Positions 33,578 through 45,936 of a stretch of 64,000 nt of DNA are shown piece after piece (position 1 is the stretch's first letter; each line of letters begins with the position of its first letter). The translations under genes were made by a program, and so were the position numbers. A model generated the notes under the pieces. The model saw only the letters and a list, made by a program, of their open reading frames with translations. It did no database searches and was not told the origin of the DNA. Source of the stretch: Nymphaea colorata (lineage: Eukaryota; Streptophyta; Magnoliopsida; Nymphaeales; Nymphaeaceae); NCBI RefSeq assembly GCF_008831285.2, contig NW_022204507.1:6964174-7028173 (forward strand). The letters run 5' to 3'.

Positions 33578-33585
33578 CCCAAGGC
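33578..33585. repeat. Target-site duplication, left, of the 2.57-kb hAT element
   Basis: CCCAAGGC, repeated exactly at 36,151-36,158. Confidence 0.8.
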
Positions 33586-36150
33586 TATTGGCGGATGGAA
33601 GGGGGGGCCCACCTTGGCCATGGCTCGGGTCAGCCCAAAAAAAAATTGATATTTGAAAAATCAATTTTTTTAAGCTTGGTCTGACCCATCCCTCGTCTAG
33701 ACCCACCCGTTGCTCGCCAGCCCCGTCCTCTCTCTCGCTTGCTCCCTCCCTCTCTCGCAGTCACCCTACCCTATTTCGCCCCTCTCTCGCTTGCTCCCTC
33801 CATCTCTTGCCCTTCCCTGTGTCACCCCTCTCTCTCGCTCCCGTACCTCTCTGGCCCACAACACAGTCGAGCGATGGCCCCACCCTCTCTGGCTCTCTCT
33901 CACTCGCTCCTTCCCCCCCTACCCTAGCCCACAACCACAGCACAAGCCTCTTTGGCTCTCGTTCGCTCGCTCCCAATCCCTGCCCTGGCCCACAGCCACA
34001 GCACAGGCCTCTCTGGCTCTCTCTCGCTCCCTCTCTCCCTGCAATGGCCCACAACCACATCACAGGGGCCCTCTCTCTCTGCAATGGCCCACAATCCCTG
34101 CCCTGGCTCTTTCTTGCTCACTCCCTCAGTGGCCCACAGCACAGGGGATTCGGAAGAAAGCAGATTGTGTCAGCAAATCGGCACATGCTCATCGGAAATC
34201 ACCTGGTCTGGATTCCATCGGCAATGGCATCTACCACACTTTATTTTCTCTCTCATCCATCTTTCTCTCACGCTTTTGTTCCTCTCTTCGTCTGCAGCCC
34301 TAGGTAGCCATTTGTGTCTCTGCTGCTCACAAGTGAACATTTCTTTCTCTATATCATTCAGTTGTTGTGCTTCTGCTCTGCAGCTCTACCTTTTCTTTGG
34401 GAGGATGCTTTTATTACTGTTACTTCACCCTATTCTATTGCTTTTGATTCAATCTGTGCTGGCAGTGCTGCTGTATTATCTTTAGCTTTGATTCAGAACT
34501 AGACGATCAAAATTGGTCGGACATAAGACCAATTTATTATTGTTATGCTTTTTACAGTGAAATATTAAAGTTGTGGATGATTGATATATAGTAGGGTGGG
34601 ATAATGCAATATATGTCCCTTCAAAATTGTAAGAAATTATACTATATAAACAACACAATGAGTAAACATCCAATCTCTGTTTTTACCATTTACTGATTCC
34701 CTAAGTAGGTCGCTTAAAATTCAGCCGCAAATCCCTACTGTAGTGGTTCGAAGAAAAGCCACAATCATTGTTTGAATTTAGGGGTTTTTACGTGTAATTT
34801 ACCTTCATTTCTGTAATATATAATTATTAGGCAACAAGCATCCAGGGAGCAGGAACATAACCATATCTGAATCTATTTGTGTGCTTTGTCAAAATATTGC
34901 AGTTTTTGTTCTTTGGTTGTTTGTTTTGGATGTGCAGTAAACAATAATGGTATGAACAAGTTTGTGTGGTTTGAATATTCCTTTCCTATACTTGATAGCC
35001 GTAGCGCATCTCATCAAATTACCTCTTTCCCAGAATCCCAGGTGATTTCCTCCCATGCTTTAATGGAACTCATTGGCTTCTCTATGAATTTTTGCAAAAC
35101 AGTTCCTGAGGTTAATTACTGTTGACTTATGGACAGAATATCAATATTAAATAGACTGTCATTCTTGTATAAGATAACAAGGCCGATTCCATAAAAATGT
35201 AGTCTTGTTCTTTATTTTAAAAAGAAAAAAGTGTTTGTATGTCCAAATCGGCCTATGCTTTTCCGTTTTTTGGTACTCATTGAAACATTTTGGTAAACTA
35301 ATCATGTGGATGTGATCGGCATGCCTGATGCGGTAAGCCACATCAAGAAAAAAACATGTTTTCTTTAGTATATATCAGATTTTATAAGCCAAAAAAGAGA
35401 TAATTTAACAGTTTATTTTAAGATTAATCTTAATGAATATTAATATCTAAACAATAAAAAAGCTTTCGTTTCCCATAGGTTTATAAATCTTTTCAAGGTA
35501 TGAGTTTCAACTAGGGAATTCTGAACCCTTAGGATATCAAATATTTTCTTCAAAAAAGAAGACTGCTGATGCCCGTTTGCAGTTATATGAAACTAAAGTC
35601 AAATGTTTACTATTGCCACTTGAATACTGTCAATTGAGGGACTAAGATACAATACTGATTGATTGGTCTTGCTTTTCTGGCGGTTTGAGCTTAACTTTGA
35701 GCATCAAGTCAGGAATTTGTTTTGTAAGTTCTTCCTAATGGGTGCATCTTCTTGAAAGCTTCTGCAAGCTGCCAATTTGGAATATGAATATCGTGCTATG
35801 CTTTAAAATTTGACAAGTAGCCTAGCTTATGTCTACTATATGTTCACTGCTCACACTTACATCACTGTAATAGAAATAGAGCACCTTATCTACTGAGGAC
35901 AGATCGCGCTTTGTGCCAATGACACAAACAATTATTAACTATTTTGTAGGACAGATCGCACTTCATGTTCATGACATGGGCAATTATAAACGACATATGT
36001 TCACTTCTACTATACTATGATTTGCAAATATTATCTAAAGTGTGTGAGTATATATATATATATAATATAATATATATAATATAATATAACATATTATAGT
36101 TCGTTGGACCGTTTGGCCCGCCCCTGAAAAAAATCCTAGCTCCGCCCCTG
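33586..36150 (+). mobile_element. 2.57-kb non-autonomous hAT-superfamily element
   Basis: The left end TATTGGCGGATGG and the complemented right end CAGGGGCGGAGC form imperfect inverted repeats (7 of the first 10 bases), and a perfect 8-bp CCCAAGGC duplication flanks the element. The inner borders (GGGCCCACCTTGGCCATGG left, GTTTGGCCCGCCCCTG right) match the small MITEs at 51,081 and 44,776, so this is a long member of that family. No transposase domain is seen. Inside are a CT-rich minisatellite (33,700-34,140), several gene-like but unrecognised stretches (for example an 82-codon open frame at 34,877-35,125) and AT-rich DNA; it may carry captured host sequence. Confidence 0.75.
33700..34140. 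repeat. CT-rich minisatellite inside the hAT element
   Basis: Phrases such as TGGCCCACA(A/G)CC, ACAGCACAGGCC and CTCTCTGGCTCTCTC recur with a period of roughly 70-75 bp. The long open frames on both strands here (33,710-34,303, 33,952-34,485 and others) are a by-product of the stop-poor composition. Confidence 0.7.
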
Positions 36151-36158
36151 CCCAAGGC
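36151..36158. repeat. Target-site duplication, right, of the 2.57-kb hAT element
   Basis: CCCAAGGC, identical to 33,578-33,585. Confidence 0.8.
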
Positions 36159-38410
36159 CACGTCTCTTTCAAAACAACAAGCTTAAAACCATTTTGAGCT
36201 CCCTAACATGAGAGAATCCCATGGTGAGAGAGTGATTTTACTGCAACATATATGATGAAAATGTCTATTAAGGATGGATACATTCTTATCAATGTGATCC
36301 ACCCAGGCATGGCAAAATTATGGACGAATTTGCTTGAACATTGTCTTGTTTTTCTTCTCATTTTATGTCATTTTGATTCATACCATTCAATTTAATTGAT
36401 CAAGGGCAGTAGAGGAGATTAGAAACTAGTTTTCAATCATCCTATGTAAAAGAACCCAGCCTTGAATCATCATGATTCATGAATCATGCGGTCCCTTGAT
36501 AAAATTTCAGTTTAAGATGTAAGTGATATTATATATATACGTGCAATCTCTTGTTAAAAGTCATTTTCCTCATTTAAAATCAGGTTGGAACATTTTTCCG
36601 AACTAGTTTTTGAGAAAGGGGATCATTTTATTGATTTTCATAGTGCAAAACTATGAAATCACTTTTCTTTCATCTTAAAATTTGTTTAATTTCAGCAACT
36701 TGTGGTGAAGTGTATGCAAGTTGCTGAAATTAAATCATACTTTTCAAGAGTTAATTTAAGAATTTCAAAGTTTACAAGCTTTACAACCTTCAGCCACAAA
36801 GCGACTATGTCTTGTAGAACAACAAAAAAAAAATCTAGTCCTACCTAATCTGCTTTCTAAAAGCCTTTTAAAATTTCATCAATTTTCAAACTTACATATG
36901 ATTGATAAAGTCTGAAGAATAATTTAAGATCATACTTAAGACCCTATTCTTTGTATCCCCAAAAGAACAATATCAAAAGTGTTTTAATAATCCAAGAAAT
37001 GAATGGATCTTTTAGCACAATAATCTTGACTTTAGTTTGATTTTGGGGAAAACGAAAGGTTCTTAGAACTTTATCACATGAATGAAAGCACATGGCACAT
37101 TCTTTTTGCCAATTTAGGTGATTCACATTCTTTTTGCCAATTTAGGTGTTTAATTCACTTGTAGACAAACCACAACATGAATGAAAGTATATGGCACAAA
37201 CTTTTTGACGACTTGGGTGTCTAGTTCATATGGAGTCGAATCGATTGTCATCATTTTCTAGGAGTCAAACACTCTTAGAATCAATATTTTAATTTTAAGC
37301 AATTAAATCAGAATAAAATCTGATTTTTATCACAATTTTGAGACAAAAGTAGATGTCATCCACGTCTCCCATCTATTTTGAAAATTGATTTTGGCATCAT
37401 TTGTATATTTTTCATCATTTTGATTTTTTTTTTTTGTTAAGTCTCAAGCTTATAGACTGTGTCTCTAATTCATGTGCTTAATAATATGATAAGCACATTT
37501 AGGGAAAGTCCTACATTTTAATTAAAATCAATCTTTAAGTGTAGATTGTATAGTGTGTAATGGACTTTGAGAAATTATAAGATTGTGAAGCTTGAATGTT
37601 TCAAATGTATAAATTTTGAGATATTATGAGAGAGTAAAGGATGCATGTTTCACATAGTTTTCCTTCTCATTTCACACATTCATAATCACTTAAAGCCAAT
37701 AGCACCACATGCACTTTCTCAAGAAATTAAGTGATCCAAACTTGAGTTAAAAACGGTAACCAAGTCATGTTGCTACAAAAATTTGTAGACTTAACTTAAC
37801 TTTCAAAAAAAACACATGCAATGCATTCATAATCTTGGCGAAAATGTGTTTAGTAAACATTGAGGAGATTCCATGAACTCCTTTTATTTCAATTTATTCT
37901 ACCCCTCCTCAATTCAGGAGTTGTATGGAACCCATGTGTGCTCTCTTATTTTCAAATCTATCGCTTAGGAATATATGCAATAGAGCCATCTATTTTATGT
38001 CTTCTTATAAATTTTGAAAAACAAATCCTCACCTATGTCATATCCCGGTCATCATGTTGCTGGACTATTTATACGACATTAATCGAAGTTATAGCCTTAG
38101 AACTAGACTACTCAATTGGACTAAAAGTCCTCCCATTAGTACCAAAACGGACAATAGTCCCGGTATAACAATGGGTGAACAAGGAAAACTAGAGAGCCCA
38201 AATCTAGAAAACCCTTGGAGGAGTCTATGTCAGTACCATAGATTTGGTATATATGCACATCTTAAATTTTGGATAAATCAAGAACTCATTTATTCTCTAT
38301 AGGTTCCAAGACCAACTTTAAAAACAATGCATATAGGCAAGAGTCCTAGGGAATGCATTATCAAATTTTCATTAATTGCTTGTTTGATGCATGAGATGTG
38401 ATGTTTTACC
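36159..38410. other. Non-coding, probably leader of the large gypsy element
   Basis: AT-rich with no domain recognised. Small features include an inverted repeat around TTTAATTTCAGCAACTTG (36,685-36,735) and a direct duplication of CACATTCTTTTTGCCAATTT near 37,095-37,145. The 102-codon frame at 37,860-38,168 is not conserved with anything I know. Confidence 0.35.
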
Positions 38411-38506
38411 TTGTTTCCAAACCCATGTCTAAACCTAATGTTAAATCTCTTCTCGAGTCTCTGTTGGGTCAATTTATGTCAACATTTAATACTTTCTATT
38501 GTCCAG

Positions 38507-39718
38507 ATGGACTCAGAAAGCATTTTCCCATATGACCACATCCTATTCAGGTTGTGTCAAGGTCGATCTGGACTTCGAATCATCCCAAGTGGAGTCTACC
38601 TTCCTCAATGGTATTTTTCATGGTACCCAACTTTTCGATATATGTTTTCAGTCCACTTAGAGGATTGCGGTCTCGAAGAAGCAGTCAGTCTTGCCATGCA
38701 ACCTATCAATGATAGTCTAATCCATGCAATTGCTGAAAGATAGAACCCAAGGACCAATACATTCTGGTTCCCATGAGGTGAAACGACAATCACCCTAGAT
38801 GAATTTTCCAGCATTATGGGTTTGCGAGAGCCAAAAGGTGACCCTAGAGAGCCAATTTAAAATCAGTTCCTTGTTAATCAAGGTCAAGTCAAAGCTCTAA
38901 ACTTGATCCTTAAACTCATAGAAAAACAGAGTTGGCCATTTCTAGAAAGGCATGGACATCAATACGTCCAACTACAAGAATTTGGTGAAACATATTCCCA
39001 TTATGTCAACCTTGTTTCACTATGTAGGAGTGTCGCAGACAAATACAAAAACTCTATGGTGACTTGCACCATGGGCCTCATTTTCTTCAACAATGAAGAA
39101 CACATAATGGATTTTCGCATAGCTTGCCTCTTCAGAAAATGGGGGCATGTCAAAGTCCACCACATATCCATAGAAATAGCAACCTTGGCATTCTTTTACC
39201 GAGCAATGACAAAATTCTCAATTGGGGATGCATATTCGATAGAAAGATGTGTCTTCGCATTACAAGCATGGTTCCACAAACACGTTGGGCCACAATCATG
39301 CTATTTTCAAAACACCGACGGCCAGCTACCCACTATAGAGCACAACCATAGGAGGACGGAGGAAGTGGATGACTTTACCATTATTTGGGACTTCTTTGAT
39401 CGAGAAGTCATCAACTCAAGTTACACCTACAATCCAGTCAGAGGAAGTCTTCTATTGGGACCATTTTTCATAGTTGAATACCATCCAAAGCATTGCCTCA
39501 TGCAATTCTCACTGCGTGAAAGAAAAACATATCCAATTGAGTCAAAAGGAGCCATCGTAGAGTGTGAACTGGATACGGAAGAGTGGTCTGAAATATATAC
39601 CAATGCCCAACAACGTTGGGAATCATTTGCTCACTTGTACCATATCATTGGTCCAGGAATGAGTCCTGAATATGTAAAATGGTGGGATGAAGTCCACACA
39701 TCTATCCACTTATCATAG
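38507..39718 (+). pseudogene. Plant mobile domain (aminotransferase-like) protein of the large gypsy element, broken
   Basis: One frame runs from the ATG at 38,507 to the stop after 39,715 and is interrupted by three nonsense codons (TAG at 38,741, TGA near 38,774, TAA near 38,858). The first part matches the layout of plant mobile domains: TFWFP.GE then TTITLDEFSSIMGL. The longest open part (38,903-39,718, 271 codons) has alternating hydrophobic and aromatic segments with no catalytic motif. Such domains occur both in host silencing proteins (MAIL1/MAIN type) and inside plant gypsy elements; its place right before gag argues for the latter. Confidence 0.55.
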
Positions 39719-40259
39719 ATCATCATGTCTAGTTTATTATGGTTAACCAAGCCAAATTTTGTCTAGTTTTGTCAAGGCGTGTTGAACATTGACAAATGAC
39801 TTGTCAATCTCATTGTTGTTTCAATATGTAATCAAAATTTATCATTTTGTCATATGTACAAATTCTCTCTCATCAATTCAAGTCCTAACATTTTTAATTT
39901 TTCTACTTGCAAGGTGAACATCCGCTTTATGGTGCAGACCAAAAGCCAACAAAGGAAGATGATTGAGATGAAACTAGAACAAGCCTTTTTGAGAGACAAG
40001 GGAGAAGAATCCTCCTCTGAAGATAGAAGCCAATGATCCAGAATATGAACAATACAAGACATTCTAGAGATTCATGATTATGTTCAATGAAGATCAAGCC
40101 AAGGCAGAGAGGGCCAAGAAGAAAGGGAAGAAAACGAATAAATTTTCATCGAGCAATTCTGACTCTTCTGAACGTGCTACCACAGAATCCTGTAGTGAGG
40201 AAGTACCAAAGACTTCCAAGAAAAAGAAGAAAGGGGAATTTTAGAAAGCAAAATTCAGG

Positions 40260-41551
40260 AAGTTGAAAAGAAGTTGAACGCAGTTCAACTCAAAGGCAAG
40301 AACAAAAGGAATTTCACATGCGAAGATTTCTATGGAAGTTTTGAAAATGACAATCACATACTTGCCTAAGAAATTTATCAAATTTGATGGCCATGGAGAC
40401 CCAATGGCACATTTGACCATGTTCTTTGCGGAATACTATAAATTTCGTCATAATCATAGAGCTCTCTTTCAATGCTTCTCAAGGAGCTTGGAAGGAATTA
40501 CAACACAGTGTTATCTGGAGCACATCAATCCAGTTGAATTGAAAAATTTTGACAAACTAATCAACTTTTTCATTGAAAGGTTCATCCATAATGTCAAAAC
40601 TGCACCAACGATCGTCACACTGTGTTATCTGAAACAGAGGCTAAGTGAAAAGGTAAGGGACTTTATCCAAAGATGAAGGTCTTCTTCCAACAAGATGAGA
40701 GACTGAATCTCTCAATCCGATGGATTGGGACTAATTGTCAATCAACCACTGAGGAGTCTCATTTCCAATGCTTCAATCAAGTCTTTCATCGATCTTACTG
40801 AGGGAATAGAAAGCATCGAAGCAAGAACAGAAAATGGAGTTTTTGATGTCGTCATCCTAGTTAGGTAAGAAACAAAAAAGAACAATATGAGTCAAAATGC
40901 TCTAGCAAGCATTATAACCAATGCTACCGCCTTCAAAAAGAAATGACAAACTATCCCAATAATAAAGCGGTAGTAGACAAACCTAGCAGCAGTAGCAGCG
41001 ACACTAAAAACAAACAACTTGGATGGGGATATGACAGAAAATTCACCCTATTACAACAGAGTTACGAAAAAGTCATGCACATGTTGGTTGAAAGAAGTAC
41101 TCTATTCCTCCCAAAAGTTTCCAACCCTCCACAAATGATGGGAAAAAACAAAGAACAGTTCTACAAATTTTGTCGTGCTCCAGGACACGATACAAAAGAT
41201 TGTCTTGTGCTAAAAAATATTGTGAAAGATGCAATCAACAATATCATCACGGACATCATCAAAAACTCTTTTCCTAAACATGGGAAAGGAACAGTTGCAA
41301 TGGTCAGTTTTTCAACAAATCATCAAGTCGTGGTAGCAAACAAAAGGGATAAAGCATCCCCATATTTCTTTGGGTTACTTTCCAAACATGACAAAGGATC
41401 CATCAATGCACAAACCAGGTTGGGCAAACAAGACACTCGAACAGACATCGTTCAAAAGTCACAAGTATGGGATCCTGAACCTTTGGAATCCATTTTCAAG
41501 GAAAAAGACCCCTTACCTCAAGTCATGAAGGGAGGATTTTGCCCTAACTAG
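40260..41551 (+). pseudogene. Large gypsy element gag, broken
   Basis: The capsid-like Retrotrans_gag block is at 40,332-40,676: PKKFIKFDGHGDPMAHLTMF, then RSLEGITTQCYLEHINPVEL and LINFFIERF. Frameshifts lie before 40,332 and at 40,676, after which RSLISNASIKSFIDLTEGIE continues in another frame. The segment 40,943-41,551 (202 codons) holds the knuckle-like FYKFCRAPGHDTKDC, in which the first cysteine of the usual YC motif is replaced. It is not functional as it stands. Confidence 0.75.
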
Positions 41552-41639
41552 GGAAATGAATGGATACAAAAATGATCCAATCACATTTTATAATAAATAT
41601 CTACCAAATGGAGACACATCACATAATGATGTCTTGCAC

Positions 41640-42158
41640 ATAGTGGTAGAAAAAGGGGCACCGGAGTCTCCCACATTTTAATTGATGGAGGAGCAAGCCT
41701 GAAATATTTCAATGATTATCTCTGAGGCATATCATCGGGTTCTATTTCATGTGGTGGATATAGAGCCCTCATTCAATCTATTGCTTGGTAGACTATGGAT
41801 CCACGCTACCAATGCGGTTCCTTCCACTTTACATCAGTGCATTAAGTTGACTTACAACATGAATACTATAACAATTTATGTAGAGGATAGGCAGAAGCAT
41901 TTTGTGCATCCAATGATTTTGGTACCAACATATACAATAAAAGTACCTAATATTCGAGTTTGCAAAGAAGAAGAAATATCTCAAGGTCTTGGCAAATTGG
42001 TCATTCAGAAGCCAAAGAAAAAAATGTGGGTGAAAAAAAGTACCAAGCCTGAAACAAGTTACAAAAGTCATCCATTATTCAAAAATTTTTGCCATAATGA
42101 GAAAGGATTGGATTTACTCATATGCCATGCCTACCAGCTATTCACTGGCCTTGGTTGA
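41640..42158 (+). pseudogene. Large gypsy element aspartic protease region, broken
   Basis: The active-site phrase LIDGGASL begins near 41,681 (Asp codon 41,684-41,686). After a frameshift, 41,712-42,158 carries FHVVDIEPSFNLLLGRLWIH and ATNAVPSTLHQCIKL, the conserved C-terminal half of Tat-type gypsy proteases. The two halves are in different frames. Confidence 0.75.
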
Positions 42159-42480
42159 AATCTTGGAACTAATTACCTTAACAGGACAATGAGACACTCA
42201 AGCCTTGGGATGTCAAAGTTATGAAAAAGTGGATACCGAGGAAGAATTCAAGCCGGTACCTTTCAAGAACAACACCATAGGCAGATGTTCACCATCAATC
42301 TGAATCAACAAATCTGCTATCATTTTGTTCTCTAGTCATCATTTTGACATTATGTTGTCATTGTCTTCCAAGAGATTAAGTATCTTTATTTTGTAATACC
42401 TTCGAGTATGCAATGACATATGCAATTTACTTCCATATAAAGTATCTCAAATTTTATCTAACCTTTTTATAATCTTTAGG

Positions 42481-43160
42481 ATGGCAGCTGAGGATCCAAC
42501 GTCAAAAGCCTTCAAAGAGGTAAAGCCAAAACTCTCTGAGGCGGAATGTCCAGAGTTCATTCAAATAAAAAGACAAGATCAACCGTCATCTTTGATTAAT
42601 GACTCAACTGAGGAAATTAAAATTGGCACAGAAGAGAATCCAAAGATTTTACAAATAGGAACAAGTCTCTTGGAAGAAGAAAGAGAAAAGTTGATAGACT
42701 TTTTAAAAAATCATCAAGAAGCCTTTGCGTGGACTTATGAAGACATGCCGATACTTGATACAAAATTAGTTGAGCATCGATTGCCTATGAAACCAGAATG
42801 CAAGCCAATTAAATAAAAGTTGAGGAAACTAGATCCTCTTCTTGAGGGACAAGTTAAGGAAGACCTAGAAGACCTACTAAAGGCTATGTTCATAAAAAAC
42901 AAATGGCTATCCTGAATGGTTAGCAAACATCATGGTAGTCCCAAAGAAAAATGGTAAAATTCGAATCTGCATCGATTTGAGAGATTTATAAAGTCACACC
43001 AAGGAACCACTATCCACTTCCAAACATCGACTTGTTCGTAGACAGTACCATATGCCATGCTATGTTTTCTTTTATGGATAGATACTCTGGTTATAACAAA
43101 ATTAAGTTGGTTGCTCAGGATCAGACCAAAACATCATTTACAACTCTACCTAATTAAATC
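42481..43160 (+). pseudogene. Large gypsy element RT, N-terminal part only
   Basis: Open from 42,481 to 42,816: a charged linker, then FLKNHQEAFAWTYEDMPILD and LVEHRLPMKPECKPIK. RT similarity goes on, with stops and frameshifts, through KLRKLDPLLEGQVKEDLEDL, a VPKKNGKIRICIDLR-like block near 42,935 and the LPNID block near 43,017, to about 43,150. The catalytic YVDD segment is absent. Similarity stops abruptly, indicating deletion. Confidence 0.8.
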
Positions 43161-44775
43161 TCAAGTTTCTAATATCTTAAACCAAATCACCCGATTTGGC
43201 AAAGGAGAATTCAAAATCAATTTTTCTTGTTAAGGTAACTTAACGATTTTCTCAAAAATTGATCATAAGACAATCATAATTTCAAACAAAAAATCATCTT
43301 GAGTTCAAAACAAGGAACTCAATTTCAATCTACAAAATCCTCAACTAAAACCACTTCCAAGAATCGTGGATTTCAAGATAAATGACAAAACAAAAGTTTT
43401 CAAATCAATTTGAAAACCCTCCAATCTTCAAATAACTTTTCAAATAATTTTCCAGAGAATTTATTTTCAAAAGCAAGTCACTTATTCAAGATGAACTTTG
43501 ATTCTTGAATCCAAAACCTCAATGCACAAGAATATGAGATTTGCATCAATAACTCGTACATGATCCAAATGATCCTTAGTCCTTGGTCCAATTACCCCTA
43601 GTAAAGGTGGCAGGAATGGTTGGACCTCCTACCGACGGGCGGATCTCTTTCTCTTAAAATTTTTCCTCAAAACCTCAATTTAAAAGATTTTTTGCTGATT
43701 CACATTTGATGCCCCTGAGGACGGGGTGGGTGCGAAGAGGGGTATTGGGACTCTTTGGGATTTTCTCCACATAAGTTATGGGTTATTTGAATTTGAATAT
43801 GGGAGTTGGAATTTAAGAACATCCAAGGCCCAAATTTTCTACAGGGTGTCGCAGCATGTATTCAGGGCAAAATGAAATTAAAAAATATGGGCATTCCATT
43901 ATGGCAAGGATGAGTGTGTGTGCATATATATATATATATAATGTATAAACTTTTGATGTTGAAGTAAGAATATTTATCTGAAATCAAGAGAAAATGGTAG
44001 CCTCTGAATTGAGAAAATTCATGCATATTTTAGTAATTTTTCAAGAAATAAAAGGGAAAAGAGGAATGCAAAATAGTAGTATTGCAAAATTTGAGCATGT
44101 TTTCTTTTTTCATTTTATAATATGGTTTACTAATACGAAATGAATACTTTATACTTTTAAAGGTACTCTCCTTATAAAATCTAATAAACCTGTGATAAAT
44201 CTTTAACACTCAAAATAAAGCTAAGTTGGCTTCCTTGAGGCCCAAAAGTTGATACTGCAGTCGCAAATGATATACTTCAAAAGGCATAACTTACCTGTGT
44301 AGGACATGGTTTCTATTCTTCCAAGTTGCCAGTTGACTGTTAGATTTTGCTCATAGAGGCCCAACCAATAATTTCCTTGGCCATTGAGGTCAGGACAAAT
44401 GTTTAGTTGTGAGATTCATCCCAACGTTTCACCTGAAATTTGATCACTGGTGCTGAACTTATGGCCGTCCAAATGTTCAGTCCCATGACAGTTTTAGTGT
44501 TCTGGCATCCTATGTTCTTCATTAACCAAAAACATATAGTCAGCTCGACTCATAACACCTCACATGTGCAGATGACTGTATATTTCCCTTAGAAACAGCC
44601 ACGTATTTAAGATTTTTAGACATGGTATCACGTTCTGAGATAATCAGATAATATAATCTCTAAGATTTTTAGTGAATATTAATGACAAAATATACCTTGT
44701 AGGGCTGATGAGAGGTATCATGAAGCCAAAAACATATAGTCACGCTTGAACCATGGAGAAGCCTTAGTTATCTGA
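43161..44775. other. Non-coding flank of the large gypsy element
   Basis: A/T-rich with many ATTTCAA/TTGAAAT phrases. A purine-rich GGACGGGGTGGGTGCGAAGAGG near 43,720 looks like a polypurine tract, which would put an LTR start just after it (about 43,740), but no partner LTR was found. A short (TA)n run lies near 43,925-43,940. No genes seen. Confidence 0.35.
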
Positions 44776-44842
44776 CGAGAGGCGTAGCCAAGTAGGGCTG
44801 GCAGGGGCCATGGCCCCACCTTGAGCTTTTGAAAATTTAAAT
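44776..44842 (+). mobile_element. Terminal fragment of the hAT-like family
   Basis: GGCGTAGCCAAGTAGGGC and GGCAGGGGCCATGGCCCCAC match the end of the elements at 51,081 and 33,586. The other end is missing, so it is a truncated relic. Confidence 0.45.
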
Positions 44843-44979
44843 TTTATGGTTCCAAGGATGAATGAAGACCTGTTTGCGTGATTTGTTGAATAAAGCTCTA
44901 GGCCGACATGTATATGAAGGTTTGATGTGTGAATTATTTAATCTTTTGAGACAAAGTGAAGTAAACCAACCTTCTTGTG

Positions 44980-45200
44980 ATTTAACGTCCACAAAGATGT
45001 CATCTGGTATTCAACATTTTCATTTGGTAGCTTAGAATATGCAATGATGTATCTATTTATCTGTTATGTTCAATAAACAATGATAGGGCATATATAGAGA
45101 ATAAATATGTAGCTTGAAGGATTCTGCTAGCATTGCACAAACATGTGCTTGACCATTGCAAACGTAACTGAACCTGCCATCAATTACAAAAAAATTTTAC
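44980..45200. repeat. Extra copy of the unit's upstream block
   Basis: Matches 9,215-9,470 and 48,330-48,580 (shared phrases such as TTCATTTGGTAGCTTAGAAT, GCAATGATGTATCTA and CCATCAATTACAAA). It shows that the upstream edge of segment B exists twice, on both sides of the PPR and copia fragments. Confidence 0.5.
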
Positions 45201-45522
45201 CCATCCAATCTTCAGGATAAGTGACCTTGTAGTCCAAACATTACTTCATCAAGGTGTTTCTGTTTGGCACAACATTGGTTAGCTAAACTTAAAAGCAAAT
45301 GAATAGAGGATACAAAGGAACATATTGACCGCCAAAATAAAATAAAACTGACCATGTAAGAACTGAAGAGTACAACTAGCTCCAAAATCAGCACGTTTCA
45401 CCTTTCTTTTGGAAAAATTATTTCTTCCCAAAAGCAACTATGGAAAGAGAGAATACAAGTATGTGAGAGTTTAGAGCTTGGTGAGTGTGTGTCACTTCCA
45501 GAGGAAAAAGGAATGTGTAGGG

Positions 45523-45936
45523 GAGTATGAGTGCGTCGACCTTCTGGGATGAGCAGGATTTGTACAAGGAGCACAAAAAATGGTGCAAAAGATGCCCATG
45601 AAGCCTAGTGCCTCTGTGTTACTCTCATTGTTAAACTCATGTAAAATTTATGGACAGTTTAAGATAGCTGAGGAAGTTGTGAAATATATTCAAGAAACAG
45701 AAATTGTTGTTGGTGCAATTTATGTGACTTGCTGTAACATATATGCTGATTCTATGTTGTGGGAGGACGTTTACAAAGTAAGAAAGGATATGAAGATTTC
45801 TACGGTGGAGAAGATACCAAGAGGTAGCTTAGTTGGTTTGGATAGTGGTGTTCAAGAATTTCTTTGTGGGAGAGCTTTGAAGAAGTTATGGCACGTGGAG
45901 ACAGCTGAAGACATGGGGACAAAACCATTTATTTGA
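45523..45936 (+). pseudogene. C-terminal E-domain fragment of a PLS-class PPR gene
   Basis: PLS-class PPR proteins guide RNA editing in plastids and mitochondria; their E domain recruits other editing factors. The frame reads EYECVDLLG, a stop (TGA about 45,550), AGFVQGAQKMVQKMPMKPSA then SVLLSLLNSCKIYGQFKIAE, and later YADSMLWEDVYKVRKDMK and PRGSLVGLD. This matches the canonical order VDLLGRAG...MPMKP...W..LL.AC..HGN...AE...YA..G.W.DV..VRK.M...GV.K.PG.S. Upstream PPR motifs and a DYW domain are missing, several hallmark residues are changed and one stop is present, so it is a relic or a processed fragment. Nearby 44,980-45,200 and 46,190 on are unrelated to it. Confidence 0.75.

Larger units (their letters stand above)
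38507..43160 (+). mobile_element. Decayed Ty3/gypsy element of Tat/Ogre type with an extra plant-mobile-domain-like ORF
   Basis: Order: an extra ORF (38,507-39,718), gag (about 40,330-40,860), knuckle-like motif (about 41,160), protease (about 41,684), the post-protease GRLWIHA block (about 41,790) and the N-terminal half of RT (42,481-43,150). RNase H, integrase and a 3' LTR are missing. The leader upstream may reach to 31,844, interrupted by the hAT element. Lineage is judged from RT phrases AFAWTYEDMPILD and EHRLPMKPECKPIK and from the FNLLLGRLWIH motif, which are typical of Tat-group elements. Confidence 0.75.

Noticed and set aside
33710-34485. Open frames of 160-197 codons
   Set aside because: CT-rich minisatellite with few stops; frames are long on both strands and have no domain.
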